Assembly: GCA_022376925.1 (NCBI GenBank)
Contig: JAIOJX010000032.1
Span: 201,434,939-201,498,938 of the forward strand
Reading direction: 5' to 3'
DNA: 64,000 bases
Source of the DNA: Tragulus kanchil
Taxonomy: Eukaryota > Chordata > Mammalia > Artiodactyla > Tragulidae
In this document: in pieces, positions 44,901 through 57,189 of the stretch
How the letters are laid out: each line of letters starts with the position of its first letter
Numbering within the stretch: position 1 is the first letter of the stretch
Translations under genes and position numbers: made by a program
Notes under the pieces: generated by a model
Databases searched by the model: none
Told to the model about the DNA's origin: nothing
What the model saw: only the letters and a program-made list of their open reading frames with translations

Positions 44901-47341
44901 ACTCTTAGTGTCAGAAGTCACCCGGGGAACCCATTTTAAACAATGGTTCTCGGGGCGTTACCCCAGAATCAGTGAAAACACGTTTTAGAGTATAGGGTCT
45001 AAGAGTCTGTACTTTTAAGGCTCCATGGGTAACTCTGACCACCTGCCAGGTTAGAGTCATTTGTGAGTTATCACATTCCTCCTCCACAACAGTCTCTGCT
45101 GTTTCCAGGAAGCTGTCCTTCCAGATGTCGATTTCACAGCTGTACTAAACCACCCAGTCCAGCACTCAGCTACCTTTGTGATAAGAAGGCCCAGCTTTCA
45201 CTGAATCCCCCATCATGTAGCTTCATACCATTTCCCTGCCTAGGTAGAAACAGTTTGGTCATGGTGAAAACACCCAGTCCAGGGTAAGAAAGGAAACTGC
45301 AGGGAAGTTTTCAATGGAAAAACCAGTCAGCAGTGAAAAGCCCAGCCATGGTTAATTGGGTATGGATTCTGACACAAGCAAAGACAGGCTGAAGCTGGTG
45401 TTTCTCCAGCTCCTGCCCCATCAACACAGCACCATCTCCAGGGAGCAGGGCCCTCTGCCCTTTGCTGGCCCCTCCACAGAACTAGAGGGCAGGGGCAGTG
45501 GGAGAGCAACTCGGCCAAGTACCAAAAAGCCAGCCCTGAAGGTCAAAGCAGCCCATGCAGGCAAGGGACCTGCGGACACGGCACATGAGGAATTGGCTAA
45601 TGGTGATAATCATGCGGATCAGCACAGAGGGATGCCTTGCGCAGGCAACAGACTCCCATCACCAGAGAGCCAAAGGCTTGTTTTGTTTCATTTCAGCTGT
45701 GGCCCTCGGAAAGAGATCACTGCTTCTGAGCAACAGGAGCAAATACCATCCCGTCAGGCAGCTTCAAGCCCAAAGCAGCCGCAAACGATAGACAGGGTGA
45801 GCTGAGGGGAGAGAAAAGCCAGAAAGAGAGCGGCCAAACCCAGCAGGGGAAAGACCGAGGCAATGGTGGGTGCACGAGAGAGTCTGGCCCAGCAGCTGCT
45901 GCAGACGGTGCAGCCTGTGTTTTTCCAAGTGTGACCTGGTACCAGTGACAGGGTGGAAAAAAGTAGAGCAAGAGGCAGTTTGGGGTTGTACCCAGGACAC
46001 GTCATATTAGCATATGCATTAGACCCCCAAGAAAGCAAGCTAGTCTACCAAACCTGCGATTTCAGATATGTTTGCTTAGAACAAAACCAAGCAAAGGAAA
46101 AAAGGGTCAATAAAAGGAAAAATGTCATCCCAATACACAGTTGGGTATAAAGAAGTACATGGGCATGATAACCAATGAATTCAAGATAGTGCTTGCTGCC
46201 GGTTATACAGAAGGAAGGTTCGAATCAGGGAAGAAGTATCTAGGGGTCTACAGTTGCATGGGTAAGATACCATTTCTGAAATTGAGCAAAGAGTGCAAGG
46301 GTGGTCATTAAATTATTTTTTTTTTATTTTTATACCGTTTTTAGGTCATATATATCACATGTTTTCAACAAGAGGTATGTAGACATGGCAAAATGGGAAA
46401 TGTTATTAGCCACGGTCTATGGACCATGGTCACTGGGAAGTTTGGAGCAGCCAAGAAGACAATGTGGCATTTGCGTGGTCTGCCTGGGAACTACAGACAA
46501 GCCACCATGCAGTGGGCCCAATCTCCAGGGGAAGTACAAAGCATGCCACATTTTCCCTCCGGGTTCCCCTGACAGGAATGGACCCCACCAAAGCTTTCCT
46601 TTTCTGAAGACCACACCAGGGCCCAAGAGCCCCCTGCTATGGAACTCTCTTTGAATCAGAAAGACTTTGCAGTCTGGGCCACTGTAGAATGTTGTGGAGG
46701 TTTGCAATGCAGTTTTCAGAAAGGTCTATGTATGCAGAAGATTGAAAAGGCGGTGCTGGACTCAATAGCAGACTCTGGTCTCCTAACTCCATGGGCCTGG
46801 TGCTTAGACAACCGAACCAGAGCCAATTAAATGCAGCTCAAGCTCCCGCAGAAATTATCACAAACTCCAGGAAAGCCAGTCACCAAGACAGCAAGGATTC
46901 AATTTCCCTTCACCTCTGTGCAGAACACTCTCAGTCAAATATTCTAGGATGACAAACAAAAGCAGCAAGAGGGGGTCTACCGGACAGAGTCCATGAAAGC
47001 TCACTGAAAACCATCCATGGCAGGTTGACAGACACTAAATGTGCAAAGGCACAGCGCACACTTAGGAAAGGCAGCTGTGGAGGAGGCCATCCAGGCAGGC
47101 ACCCCGACCCTCAGCTGGGTTAGCAGTTCCCCCATACAGGGCTCCTGCCCGCAGGCCTCTTGGCTAGGAGTTAGATGCTGTCAGGGGCCAGAGCTAGAAT
47201 GAAAACACATTGATCTTCTGCAACGGGAGATTTCACGCCTGCTCCCTGCACCACAGTGTGAGCAACTGAAGGGCAGAGGTTGAGTCTTATTTCCCTTTAT
47301 ATCCTCTGAGCCTGAGCTTGACACAGGACCTAATACTGGTT
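44901..47341. other. Unique intronic sequence
   Basis: No exon, RNA gene or repeat could be recognised. The longest frame (45356-45805, plus) translates to a featureless polar sequence with no homology I know. Confidence 0.45.
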
Positions 47342-47355
47342 AAAATAACAGGTGG

Positions 47356-47688
47356 GGCTTCCCCTGGTGGTCCAGTGGGTAAGGACACCGCCTTGCAGTG
47401 CAAGGGGCGCCAGTTCGATCCCTGGCCTGGGAAGATCCCACATGCCGCGGAGCGGCTGGACCCATGTGTCCAATGACCGAGCCGGAGCTCTGCAGCGCAT
47501 GCGCCCAGAGTCGGTGCTCTGAGACGACAGACGCCACCGCGATGGGAGGCCCGCAGGAGCCAAAGAACAAAGACGGATGAAAATGGAGAAATGAAAGACC
47601 AATAGAAGTGCCCTCCCGCTCCCCTCCCTCCCCAACCCGACCCCCGCCCAAAATAAATAAATAAATAAATCTTAAAAAAAAAAAAAAA
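47356..47688 (+). mobile_element. CHR-related SINE with poly-A and 14-bp perfect TSD
   Basis: ggggcttcccctggtggtccagtgggtaaggac, gccagttcgatccctggcctgggaag, ccgagccggagctctgcagcgc, ggatgaaaatggagaaatg, aagaccaatagaagtg, a C-rich block, aaataaataaataaataaat and a long A run. aaaataacaggtgg lies at 47342-47355 and at 47689-47702. Confidence 0.95.
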
Positions 47689-47702
47689 AAAATAACAGGT
47701 GG

Positions 47703-48897
47703 ATGGAGGCATGTTGAAGACATGCCCTGGTTTGACCAAGTTTCAGAGAATATTCCTAAACAGTCAGATGCTGCAACAGTTCCCATTGGAGAACAAGAAG
47801 GTCTCTAAAATGCTTACTGGATTACCACACTCTCACTGAGTTGGGAATGTGGTTGTAGTCAAAATCAGCATTTGTTCAATAGCTTAAGAGTTGAAATTCT
47901 TTCCTAAAGCAAAGGGTTAGCATCTACTGATCCCCCTTGGGTGTCTACACTCACTTCTGTTGGGGAATGCAAACCCCAAACATTTAAGGAATGAATAGCT
48001 CTTTGGCTGGTGGATTAAATTAGTGAAGTGATCCCAGGGAGAAATCTCTACTGCTCTTCTCTCTCTTCCTCCTGTGTATTTCCCACGCCCCCCTCAGGCA
48101 GCGCCCCAGTCTCGGGGCTCATACCAGAGGGCGCAGACCGGGGGAGAAGCTGCACAGGCAGCTTTGGTTCTAATTTTTATCCAACCTGGTGCTCTCCCCC
48201 TGCTTGCAAGTGGATGAAAAGGGAGACAACCAAGTATAAACTGCAAAGAACATGAGACTGGGCAAGACCTGGATGTCCAAGAGTAAGTCTGGGATCTGCT
48301 ACAAACCTGTAGGGGGCCTGAAGAAATCACACCCTGCCTGTGGGCCTCCATTTCCGCATCTGTGCACTAGAGGCTTGAGCTGGCTGGTGCCAAGGCTGTC
48401 TTTCTCAAGCTCAATGGAATGAGTATAAAGAGCCATCACCTTAACTGAGCCCCTTATTCTGCTCCTCTGATCAATATCCACTGGTTAGAAGTGGAGCCCC
48501 ATTTTCCCCCAAAATAACCTACCATATGCTGTGGTTCTAAAGGTTGACAGAATATGACTCCTTCCCCTTAATGCAGAATTCAGTAAGGCTGAAACTGTCA
48601 TCCCGTATTCAAGCCGGAAGCAGCCTGTGTTCCTAAACATGTTAAGTCAGGTGTAAAGGTTAGCAGGGTGTAATAGGCACAAAAGGTTCTCACAGCAAAT
48701 CCCCTTTTGAGGGTAAGTGCTGCAGGTGAACCTCCTATTTCCCAGTTTCAGGCAAGCACCTGGAGGGAGCCCCATTAGAGGTGTAAGGCTCCTGACCTCT
48801 CTCTCCCCTCTCCCCGTTCTTGTGGAGAAGGAACTGTCAACCCAATTGCAAAGTTTGGAAAAAAAAACCCTCACCTCCCCTCTCACCTCTTCCTCTC
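47703..48897. other. Unique intronic sequence
   Basis: Only a weak MIR-like phrase (tgggcctccatttccgcatctgtgc, about 48341) is seen. Confidence 0.45.
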
Positions 48898-49007
48898 TGC
48901 TCCCTTTTGGGATCTGCGCACCTGCAGAGCACTGGAACTGTGTCCAGCTCCTGCCTGCCCTAAGAGGCGGGACCTCACCTGAGAGGTTTACCCTGCCCCC
49001 TCTATAC

Positions 49008-49300
49008 CTGCTGGCTCAGACAGTAAAGCGTCTACCTGCAATGCAAATCCCCTGGAGAAGGGATAGGCTACCCACTCCAGTGTTCTTGGGCTTCCCTGGT
49101 GGCTCAGATGGTAAAGAATCCACCTCCAATGTGGGGAAACCTGGATTTGATCCCTGGGCTGGGAAGATCTCCTGGAGGAGAGCATGGAAACCCACTCCAG
49201 TATTCTTGCCTGGAGAATCCCATGGACTGAGGAGCCTGGCAGTGGGCTACAGTCCATAGGATCACACAGAGTCAGATACGACTGAAGCTACTGAGCACAG
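49008..49300 (+). mobile_element. Bov-tA SINE dimer-like form; second copy 50128-50420
   Basis: A partial head unit (ctggctcagacagtaaagcg..cccactccagtgttcttgg) precedes a full Bov-tA (gggcttccctggtggctcagatgg..ggatcacacagagtcagatacgactg). It accounts for the 180-codon open frame ending at 49259. Confidence 0.92.
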
Positions 49301-49484
49301 CACATAGTGACTAATGGGACACACACGTACTGCGGACCTGAAGTATTCCAGGAAGCAAACCACAGGAGCCCAGTGACCTGCTCCATAACAAGAAACTGAA
49401 CTCAGCTAAAAACATTACAAGGTCATAATCAAGGTTCCCTCCTTATATTAGGACTCTAGTCAAGGAAGGAAAAGGCTAATCCAA

Positions 49485-49499
49485 TCTCTCTCTCTCTCT
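49485..49499 (+). repeat. (CT)n short microsatellite; second copy 50605-50619
   Basis: ctctctctctctct within tccaatctctctctctctcttgctc. Confidence 0.8.
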
Positions 49500-49617
49500 T
49501 GCTCTCCCTACTCCACCCCCTCCAACACACACACACCACTTTTACTGACTACCTCAAAGCAGAAGCTCAAGAAAAATTTGGTAACTGATTAAGCATTCTC
49601 TTTCATTAAAGGCTTAA

Positions 49618-49930
49618 AAAAAAGTGTACTCTGAAACTTACCATGGCTCCTTACTGTCTATAGTATAAAACTTGGCCTTTAGTCCCTCTGTAACCTAACT
49701 TAACTGTTTGCCAGTATAACCCTTCACTCACTCATACCCTAGTCTCCAGTAACCCTAAATCAATGTTTCTTATAGACAACTCCCAAAATGTTACCCATCA
49801 ACCTCAGCACAAATCACCATGGCCCCAATGCTTCAATCTTACCCATCTTTCCAAACTCAGCTTAAATCCCTCCCTAATTCGTTCCATCTCACCCATCTTG
49901 AGCCATTCTCTCTACCCTTGTATGCCTCAG
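49618..49930 (+). mobile_element. L2 LINE 3' UTR relic; copies 50738-51050 and 51910-52222
   Basis: Old L2 wording in order: ccatggctccttactgtctatagtataaaacttggcc, cactcactcataccctagtctccag, catctttccaaactcagcttaaatcc. Present three times because duplications 13 and 14 overlap. Confidence 0.62.
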
Positions 49931-50127
49931 TGGTCATAACTAATTTTGGGTATATGAGAGTTGAACAAATACGAGGCATTCTCACTATGGAAAGGGAGAA
50001 CCCTCTTCCCCCTTTTTTTGCTCCCTTTTGGGATCTCCCACCTGCAGAGCACTGGAACTGTGTCCAGCTCCTGCCTGCCCTAAGAGGCGGGACCTCACCT
50101 GAGAGGTTTACCCTGCCCCCTCTATAC

Positions 50128-50420
50128 CTGCTGGCTCAGACAGTAAAGCGTCTACCTGCAATGCAAATCCCCTGGAGAAGGGATAGGCTACCCACTCCAG
50201 TGTTCTTGGGCTTCCCTGGTGGCTCAGATGGTAAAGAATCCACCTCCAATGTGGGGAAACCTGGATTTGATCCCTGGGCTGGGAAGATCTCCTGGAGGAG
50301 AGCATGGAAACCCACTCCAGTATTCTTGCCTGGAGAATCCCATGGACTGAGGAGCCTGGCAGTGGGCTACAGTCCATAGGATCACACAGAGTCAGATACG
50401 ACTGAAGCTACTGAGCACAG
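50128..50420 (+). mobile_element. Second copy of the Bov-tA of 49008-49300
   Basis: Carried by tandem duplication 13 at offset 1120. Confidence 0.92.
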
Positions 50421-51463
50421 CACATAGTGACTAATGGGACACACACGTACTGCGGACCTGAAGTATTCCAGGAAGCAAACCACAGGAGCCCAGTGACCTG
50501 CTCCATAACAAGAAACTGAACTCAGCTAAAAACATTACAAGGTCATAATCAAGGTTCCCTCCTTATATTAGGACTCTAGTCAAGGAAGGAAAAGGCTAAT
50601 CCAATCTCTCTCTCTCTCTTGCTCTCCCTACTCCACCCCCTCCAACACACACACACCACTTTTACTGACTACCTCAAAGCAGAAGCTCAAGAAAAATTTG
50701 GTAACTGATTAAGCATTCTCTTTCATTAAAGGCTTAAAAAAAAGTGTACTCTGAAACTTACCATGGCTCCTTACTGTCTATAGTATAAAACTTGGCCTTT
50801 AGTCCCTCTGTAACCTAACTTAACTGTTTGCCAGTATAACCCTTCACTCACTCATACCCTAGTCTCCAGTAACCCTAAATCAATGTTTCTTATAGACAAC
50901 TCCCAAAATGTTACCCATCAACCTCAGCACAAATCACCATGGCCCCAATGCTTCAATCTTACCCATCTTTCCAAACTCAGCTTAAATCCCTCCCTAATTC
51001 GTTCCATCTCACCCATCTTGAGCCATTCTCTCTACCCTTGTATGCCTCAGTGGTCATAACTAATTTTGGGTATATGAGAGTTGAACAAATACGAGGCATT
51101 CTCACTATGAAAAGTTAGACATTAGGAAAGGGAGAAGGCTATAGCGAGCTCTGTGACGCTAAATTGATACTGGAAGTGTCAGTACGAACTCATGGACTTA
51201 TGATATATGTGTGTATGCATAAGTGTGCATATATAAGTTTCCTGACTCTATCTTGGAAGAGTCTAGAAATAATGGCACCCCAGTACCAATATGCAGAGAA
51301 AGCAATCACATCTTGGTTTCTAAATACCATTCTCCAATAAAAAGAACCAGAGCTCCTTGGAGAAGCGACTGATTCCAGGGCTGGGGCAATGAAAATATAA
51401 TTTGAGCCTGGGGCATCTTGTGATACCAGAAAGTTAAGACAGTGCTCAAAACATGATGGGGAG

Positions 51464-51708
51464 GGCTTCCCTAATGGCCTTACAGTGCAAGGGGCGCCAG
51501 TTGGATCCCTGGCCTGGGAAGATCCCACGTGCTGCAGAGCAGCTGGACAGGTGTGTCCAACTACCGAGCCGGAGCTCTGGAGCACCAGGTGCCCAGAGCC
51601 GGTGCTCTGCGACAAGAAAGGCCACTGTGATGGGAGGCCCACACAAGCCGAAGAACAAAGATGGATGAAAATAAATAAATGAAAGACCAATAGAAGTGGC
51701 CAAAAAAA
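51464..51708 (+). mobile_element. CHR-related SINE missing its A-box region; second copy 52635-52880
   Basis: gggcttccctaatggccttacagtgcaagg joins directly across the usual gtggtccagtgggtaagg segment, so the internal promoter A-box part is deleted. The body (ccgagccggagctctggagc, gatggatgaaaataaataaatgaaagaccaatag) and A tail are intact. gatgggg flanks both sides, a possible short TSD. Confidence 0.88.
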
Positions 51709-52634
51709 AAAGATGGGGCATATCAAAAGGACACAGGAGACAGCCTGGAGGAGCTCCCAACAGCCAAAGCTGAAGAAAAATAAGGATTGTTCTGGATTCT
51801 AACCCATAGAATAAAATAAATATCCACAATAAAAATAAATGACTCAGGGAGAAGGTACAGCAGAAAAATTTGGTAACTGATTAAGCATTCTCTTTCATTA
51901 AAGGCTTATAATAAAGTGTACTCTGAAACTTACCATGGCTCCTTACTGTCTATAGTATAAAACTTGGCCTTTAGTCCCTCTGTAACCTAACTTAACTGTT
52001 TGCCAGTATAACCCTTCACTCACTCATACCCTAGTCTCCAGTAACCCTAAATCAATGTTTCTTATAGACAACTCCCAAAATGTTACCCATCAACCTCAGC
52101 ACAAATCACCATGGCCCCAATGCTTCAATCTTACCCATCTTTCCAAACTCAGCTTAAATCCCTCCCTAATTCGTTCCATCTCACCCATCTTGAGCCATTC
52201 TCTCTACCCTTGTATGCCTCAGTGGTCATAACTAATTTTGGGTATATGAGAGTTGAACAAATACGAGGCATTCTCACTATGAAAAGTTAGACATTAGGAA
52301 AGGGAGAAGGCTATAGCGAGCTCTGTGACGCTAAATTGATACTGGAAGTGTCAGTCGAACTCATGGACTTATGATATATGTGTGTATGCATAAGTGTGCA
52401 TATATAAGTTTCCTGACTCTATCTTGGAAGAGTCTAGAAATAATGGCACCCCAGTACCAATATGCAGAGAAAGCAATCACATCTTGGTTTCTAAATACCA
52501 TTCTCCAATAAAAAGAACCAGAGCTCCTTGGAGAAGCGACTGATTCCAGGGCTGGGGCAATGAAAATATAATTTGAGCCTGGGGCATCTTGTGATACCAG
52601 AAAGTTAAGACAGTGCTCAAAACATGATGGGGAG

Positions 52635-52880
52635 GGCTTCCCTAATGGCCTTACAGTGCAAGGGGCGCCAGTTGGATCCCTGGCCTGGGAAGATCCCACG
52701 TGCTGCAGAGCAGCTGGACAGGTGTGTCCAACTACCGAGCCGGAGCTCTGGAGCACCAGGTACCCAGAGCCGGTGCTCTGCGACAAGAAAGGCCACTGTG
52801 ATGGGAGGCCCACACAAGCCGAAGAACAAAGATGGATGAAAATAAATAAATGAAAGACCAATAGAAGTGGCCAAAAAAAA
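52635..52880 (+). mobile_element. Second copy of the A-box-deleted CHR-related SINE
   Basis: Carried by tandem duplication 14; differs by one substitution (caggtacccag for caggtgcccag). Confidence 0.88.
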
Positions 52881-53033
52881 AAGATGGGGCATATCAAAAG
52901 GACACAGGAGACAGCCTGGAGGAGCTCCCAACAGCCAAAGCTGAAGAAAAATAAGGATTGTTCTGGATTCTAACCCATAGAATAAAATAAATATCCACAA
53001 TAAAAATAAATGACTCAGGGAGAAGGTACAGCA

Positions 53034-53570
53034 TTTTCTTATATAATAATTCAAATTAATAAATATAAAAAAAGAAAAATAGAAAATTATTAACTTGTTC
53101 CTTGAAATAATAAGGGGCCACTGAGACCAACGGTGCTTCTGGAGCTCCCCTCTTGATGGATTAAATAATCCACAGTATTTAATAAAATAAGCTTCTCACC
53201 CTTGTTCTTACAAACTCAGATGGGACAAAGGCCCACGTTACAGACAGGGCAGCAGAGGTAGTTGGTGGCAGACCAGAAGCTCATGGTTCAAAACGGCTCA
53301 ATTTCTACCCACCATCATCATTCTATATCTTCCTCTTCTGTGGGCCTTGGAATTTCTGAATCTCATTTCTTCCCTGGAGTTAGCAGTCCTCTTGTGACCT
53401 ATCAAAACCCCTCATCAAGATCCTGCAGGGGTGGGGTGCGAAGGCCTGGAGAGGGGAGGACTCAGAGAGGAGAGGGGACCAGGGATATGCATATGACTGA
53501 TCTGGGAACATACATGTCTGTGAACAACAAAATCTGTAAAGATTTTTTTAAAATTAAAAAAAAAAAAAAG
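53034..53570. other. Unique intronic sequence
   Basis: AT-rich to 53090, then ordinary unique sequence and an A run at 53560-53572. No exon seen. Confidence 0.45.
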
Positions 53571-53579
53571 CCCTCATCA

Positions 53580-53866
53580 GGGCTTCCCTGGTGGTCCAGT
53601 GGGTAAGGAAACTGCCTTGCAGTACAAGGGGCGCCAGTTTGATCTCTGGCCTGGGAAGATCCCACATGCCGTGGACTGGCTGGATCAGCTCTGGCTCGGT
53701 AGTCCAACTACCGAGCCAGAGCTCTGGAGCACATGTGCCCAGAGCCGGTGCTCTGCAGCAAGCGAGGCCACTACGATGGGAGGCCCACACAGGCCAAAGA
53801 ACAAAGATGGATGAAAATAAATAAATGAAAGACCAATAGAAGTAGCCAAAAGAAAGTTTAAAAAAA
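53580..53866 (+). mobile_element. CHR-related SINE with an internal 17-bp hairpin
   Basis: gggcttccctggtggtccagtgggtaagg, ctctggcctgggaagatcccac, gatggatgaaaataaataaatgaaagaccaatagaagtagcc. The segment where other copies read a single ccgagccggagct instead holds a perfect inverted repeat at 53687-53703/53707-53723. ctcatca flanks both sides. Confidence 0.92.
53687..53723. repeat. 17-bp perfect inverted repeat with 3-nt loop
   Basis: agctctggctcggtagt, loop cca, then actaccgagccagagct. The right arm is the ordinary SINE sequence; the left arm is its reverse complement and is absent from sister copies. Confidence 0.95.
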
Positions 53867-54524
53867 CTCCTCATCATGCTTCGAGGTCCAGTATGCTTCC
53901 CCAAGAGTGTATCAGGACTTGTCTGGCTGCAAGGCATGAGAAAACTGAACTCAAACCATCTGAAACAAAAAGAAAACTTCCTAGCATAAATAACTGAACA
54001 GTCCAGCAGTAGTCTAGCATCAGGCCCAACAAGATCTCAAGACTCAAATGACACCTCTCTCCACAATAATGGCTCCATTCACAGATGGGCTTTCCCCTCA
54101 GGGTGGCAAGATGGCTGCTGGGGGCTCCAAGTCAACATCGGATACTCTCAACTAATCCAGCAGAAAAGACAGTGTCCCCTGAGAGACACCCACAAAATCC
54201 CTAGAGCTAACTGATGCTCCCTGACCAGTGCCGGCTTAGATATTCAACCTTGAATCAGATGAATAGCCTAGGCTGCTGGCCAGTCCCATGTCCTCCATCT
54301 TGAGCACGGGTGAGCCTTGTGCAAACCTCTTGGCATGTATATGAGATAGGGGTGGTTCCCCAAAGGAAAGTTTAGACGCTACTCCCTAAAATAAGAATGG
54401 CTCCCACACTGCAAAGTTAACCTATGTCCTCTACATCCTAAACCCTTGGTCAAAATCAAGTCAGTCCTGCCTCCTCCAGCCCAATGCCTGGATGTCTGTA
54501 CCAGCAGTGACTTCTTTGTGCTTT
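53867..54524. other. Unique intronic sequence
   Basis: Nothing recognised. Confidence 0.45.
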
Positions 54525-54765
54525 TTGCTGCTGTTGTTGCTTTAGTCCCTAAACTGTGACCCACTCTTTGAGACCCCATGGATTGTAGTCCATCAGGCTC
54601 CTCTGTCCATGGGATTTTTCCAGGTAAGAACACTGGAGTGGGTTCCGTTTCCTTCTCCAGAGGATCCTTCCTGACCCAGGGATCCAAACCAGATCTCTTG
54701 CATTGGAAGGCAGATTCTTTCTTTCTTTTTTTTTTTTTTTGGTAGGCAGATTCTTTATGCACAGG
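54525..54765 (-). mobile_element. Bov-tA SINE carrying a small T-rich insert
   Basis: Reverse orientation: tgctgctgttgttgctttag, agaccccatggattgtagtcc, catgggatttttccagg, ttccttctccagaggatcc, gcattggaaggcagattcttt. At 54721-54743 a 23-nt T-rich insert (ctttctttttttttttttttgg..) is flanked by the 13-mer aggcagattcttt (54708-54720 and 54744-54756). Confidence 0.85.
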
Positions 54766-55550
54766 CAAGTTTACACCACTGTCTCTGTTTACAAGCAGTC
54801 TGGTCACCAGAAGCCTGGTTCTCCAAAGCATCTGAGTCCCATCCCGTGCCCTCGCAGTCTAGCAAAATGCCCTTGTGCCCTAGAAGACACTCTACCCTCG
54901 CTCCCGCCCCCTCCTGATGTAGAGCTGAGTCACTGCGGTCCCCGCCAGCTGAACACCAACCTTGAAAGGGCTTCCTGAAGTCACTGCTTGCAGAGCCAAT
55001 TTGGCTCCCGCGTGCTCCGGGACCTGGGGATGCTGGCTTGACAGGTGAGATAATTACGTCTTACCCTTCACTCACTTCCCTATCAGTCTCGCAGACCAGG
55101 ACGGACAAGTGCTCCAGTGGAAGAAAACACTCCTGCGGTATTTACTTGTGCTCTTTAGTGCCAGCCGGCTTCCCCTTCCCAGGTACGCCTCCCAGGATCC
55201 AGCCGGAACCTTGCCCTCTGGTGCCAACCAGCACACGCTGCTGACCAACTGCCAGGCTGCCCATATTCCTTACAGCATCCCCCACGCTCCTCCAGGGCCT
55301 GCAGCCTCACGGCTTTCCAGGTGACTTACACATGAAGGGCAACTGTCTTCAGGACACCCGTTCCCCTGCCTGATCTGCAGATGCCCCAAGGCAGAGGGCT
55401 TGCCCCCTGTTCCCATGGCCTAGACCTCTCTGTGGAAGGTGGCTCTGATGGCTTCCAAGGCCTATAGCACCGTTCGGTTGGAGGAAAGGGGGTAGGAAAA
55501 AGCAGGAGGCATTAAGTCGCAGAGACAAGGACTTTGAGACCTTCCAATAA
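54766..55550. other. Unique intronic sequence
   Basis: Nothing recognised. Confidence 0.45.
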
Positions 55551-55900
55551 AAATTAACATTTCATTCATATATTCGTTCAACAAATCTTTATGCATGACT
55601 TACTGTGTCCTGGGCGCTGTAGTGGTGGTGCAGATGTGAGATACACAACATAGACTAAGTCTTTGTCCTCACAGAACACACCTTCTGGTAGACACCTGAC
55701 TTGTTTTTGAAACACACATTCATAACACACCATCTCGGATACAATCTGTATAATCCTCAGTAAGTGGCATAACCATCTGTAGCCACTGACAAGGAACATG
55801 GCACTGCAAAAGGTTGCATGACCTTCTTAATGCACAAGCTCAGGTCTTCTGACTATACACCTCATCTCTTTCTGGGCATCACCCAAGACAGGGAGCTAGC
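55551..55900 (-). mobile_element. MIR-type relic
   Basis: catatattcgttcaacaaatctttatgcatgacttactgtgtcctgggcgctgtag and tgcatgaccttcttaatgcacaagctcagg are weakly MIR-like. Confidence 0.5.
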
Positions 55901-56457
55901 AGACTATAGCCTGGCATTGAAATGATGTTAACTCAGCCTCAGGCATCAAGGATACAGGTAGAAGTTCTAGAAAGACCCAGTCCCTGACCTGAAGGAATTT
56001 ATGGTCTAGAGAGACAGAAAGACACATAACCAACTATCATGTATGGCAGAAACAAAGATAGAGTGATTAAATCCAAATAAGAAGATACCTCTAGAAAGAT
56101 ACACAGGAAGTAACTATCAACTCCAGGCAGAAAAACTGGGTGTCCAAGAAACAGATAGGAGTATCATTGTGTATGTTCAAATATTATATACTATGAATTG
56201 CATACCATTGAATTTATGTCCCATTTAATGACACCTGAAGGATGCAATCAATAAAATCCTGAATGTGGAAATTTTCATGGGATAAATCATCTGGTTTCTT
56301 CAACAAGCAAATACTTCTCAGAAAAGGAGGGAGAGAAAATATTACAGACTTGAAAAATAGAGAAAACATCAATCAAATATAATATATGCACTTTGGATAC
56401 AGATTTGAATTAGCTTTAGAAATTTGAAGGACAGCAAGGAAGATTTAAATATAGACT

Positions 56458-56655
56458 AGGGTTTCCCTGGTGACTCAGATGGTAAGATCTCGGTGGATGG
56501 TAAGATTGGATGGAGATCTGGGTTCGATCCCTAGGTCGGAAATGGCAATCCACTCCAGGATTCTTTCTTGGAAAATTTCATGGACAGAGGAGCCTGGCGG
56601 GCTACAATCCATGGGCTCACAAAGAGTCAGACATGACTGAGTGACTAACACTTTA
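56458..56655 (+). mobile_element. Bov-tA SINE; second copy 57639-57836
   Basis: gggtttccctggtgactcagatggtaag, gggttcgatccctaggtcggaaatgg, catggacagaggagcctggcgggctac, cacaaagagtcagacatgactgagtgac. The head contains a local duplication of ggatggtaagat. Confidence 0.92.
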
Positions 56656-57000
56656 GCTATTAAAGATATTAAGAAATCATTGTCAATTTTGTTAGGTATG
56701 ATCATGGTCCTGTACTTAAGGTGTTTTTAAAGCTCCTTATCTACTACAGAGAGATACTAAAGTATTTACAAATGAAATATAAGATGCTAGAGATCTGCTT
56801 TTAAGTATTTCAACAAAAAATAATAAAACATAAATGAATGAAGAAAGTACATGATGGAATGAATAAATAAAGGGAAGAGTAGTAAAACAAGACTGGCAAA
56901 ATGCTGATAATTTGTAAAGCTGGATGACAGTTCTACAGGGGTTCATATACTATCCTTATGGAAGGTTGAAATTCTCATAATGAAAATTTTAAATAAAATT

Positions 57001-57028
57001 TTTTTAATTAATTAATTAATTAATTATT
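57001..57028 (+). repeat. (TTAA/AATT)n simple repeat; second copy 58182-58209
   Basis: ttaattaattaattaattaatta next to a T run. Confidence 0.85.
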
Positions 57029-57189
57029 CCAGACAGCTAGGATGAGTGAGGAGGGAAGGGTCACAGAGGAAAGGTACCTGAGCTGAGTCCTGAAGGAAGA
57101 CAGGGAATCTTTCAAGGGGCAAAGGGCTTTCCAGGCTGAGCAAAGACACACAGATGTGTCACACGGCTCTCTCTGGAAGGACCAAAGGT

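Larger units (their letters stand above)
48898..51109 (+). repeat. Tandem duplication 13: 48898-50018 and 50019-51109
   Basis: Direct copies at offset 1120. The start of the second copy is short by 1 nt (gggatctgcgcacc/gggatctcccacc) and the end of the first copy runs into ggaaagggagaaccctcttccccctttttttg. The second continues aaaagttagacattagg. Confidence 0.95.
50690..53033 (+). repeat. Tandem duplication 14: 50690-51861 and 51862-53033
   Basis: Direct copies at offset 1171-1172. Differences: aggcttaaaaaaaagtg/aggcttataataaagtg near the start of the second copy, gtcagtacgaactc/gtcagtcgaactc, and aggtgccc/aggtaccc. The first copy ends gaaggtacagc then restarts agaaaaatttgg; the second continues attttcttatataat. 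Confidence 0.95.

Noticed and set aside
48717..49259. 180-codon open frame on the plus strand (and a similar one at 49819-50379)
   Set aside because: More than half is translated Bov-tA SINE; the second is the duplicated copy with a different start.
51190..51726. 178-codon open frame on the minus strand, repeated at 52361-52897
   Set aside because: Contains the complement of a CHR-related SINE. The repeat copy comes from tandem duplication 14, so conservation of the frame means nothing.
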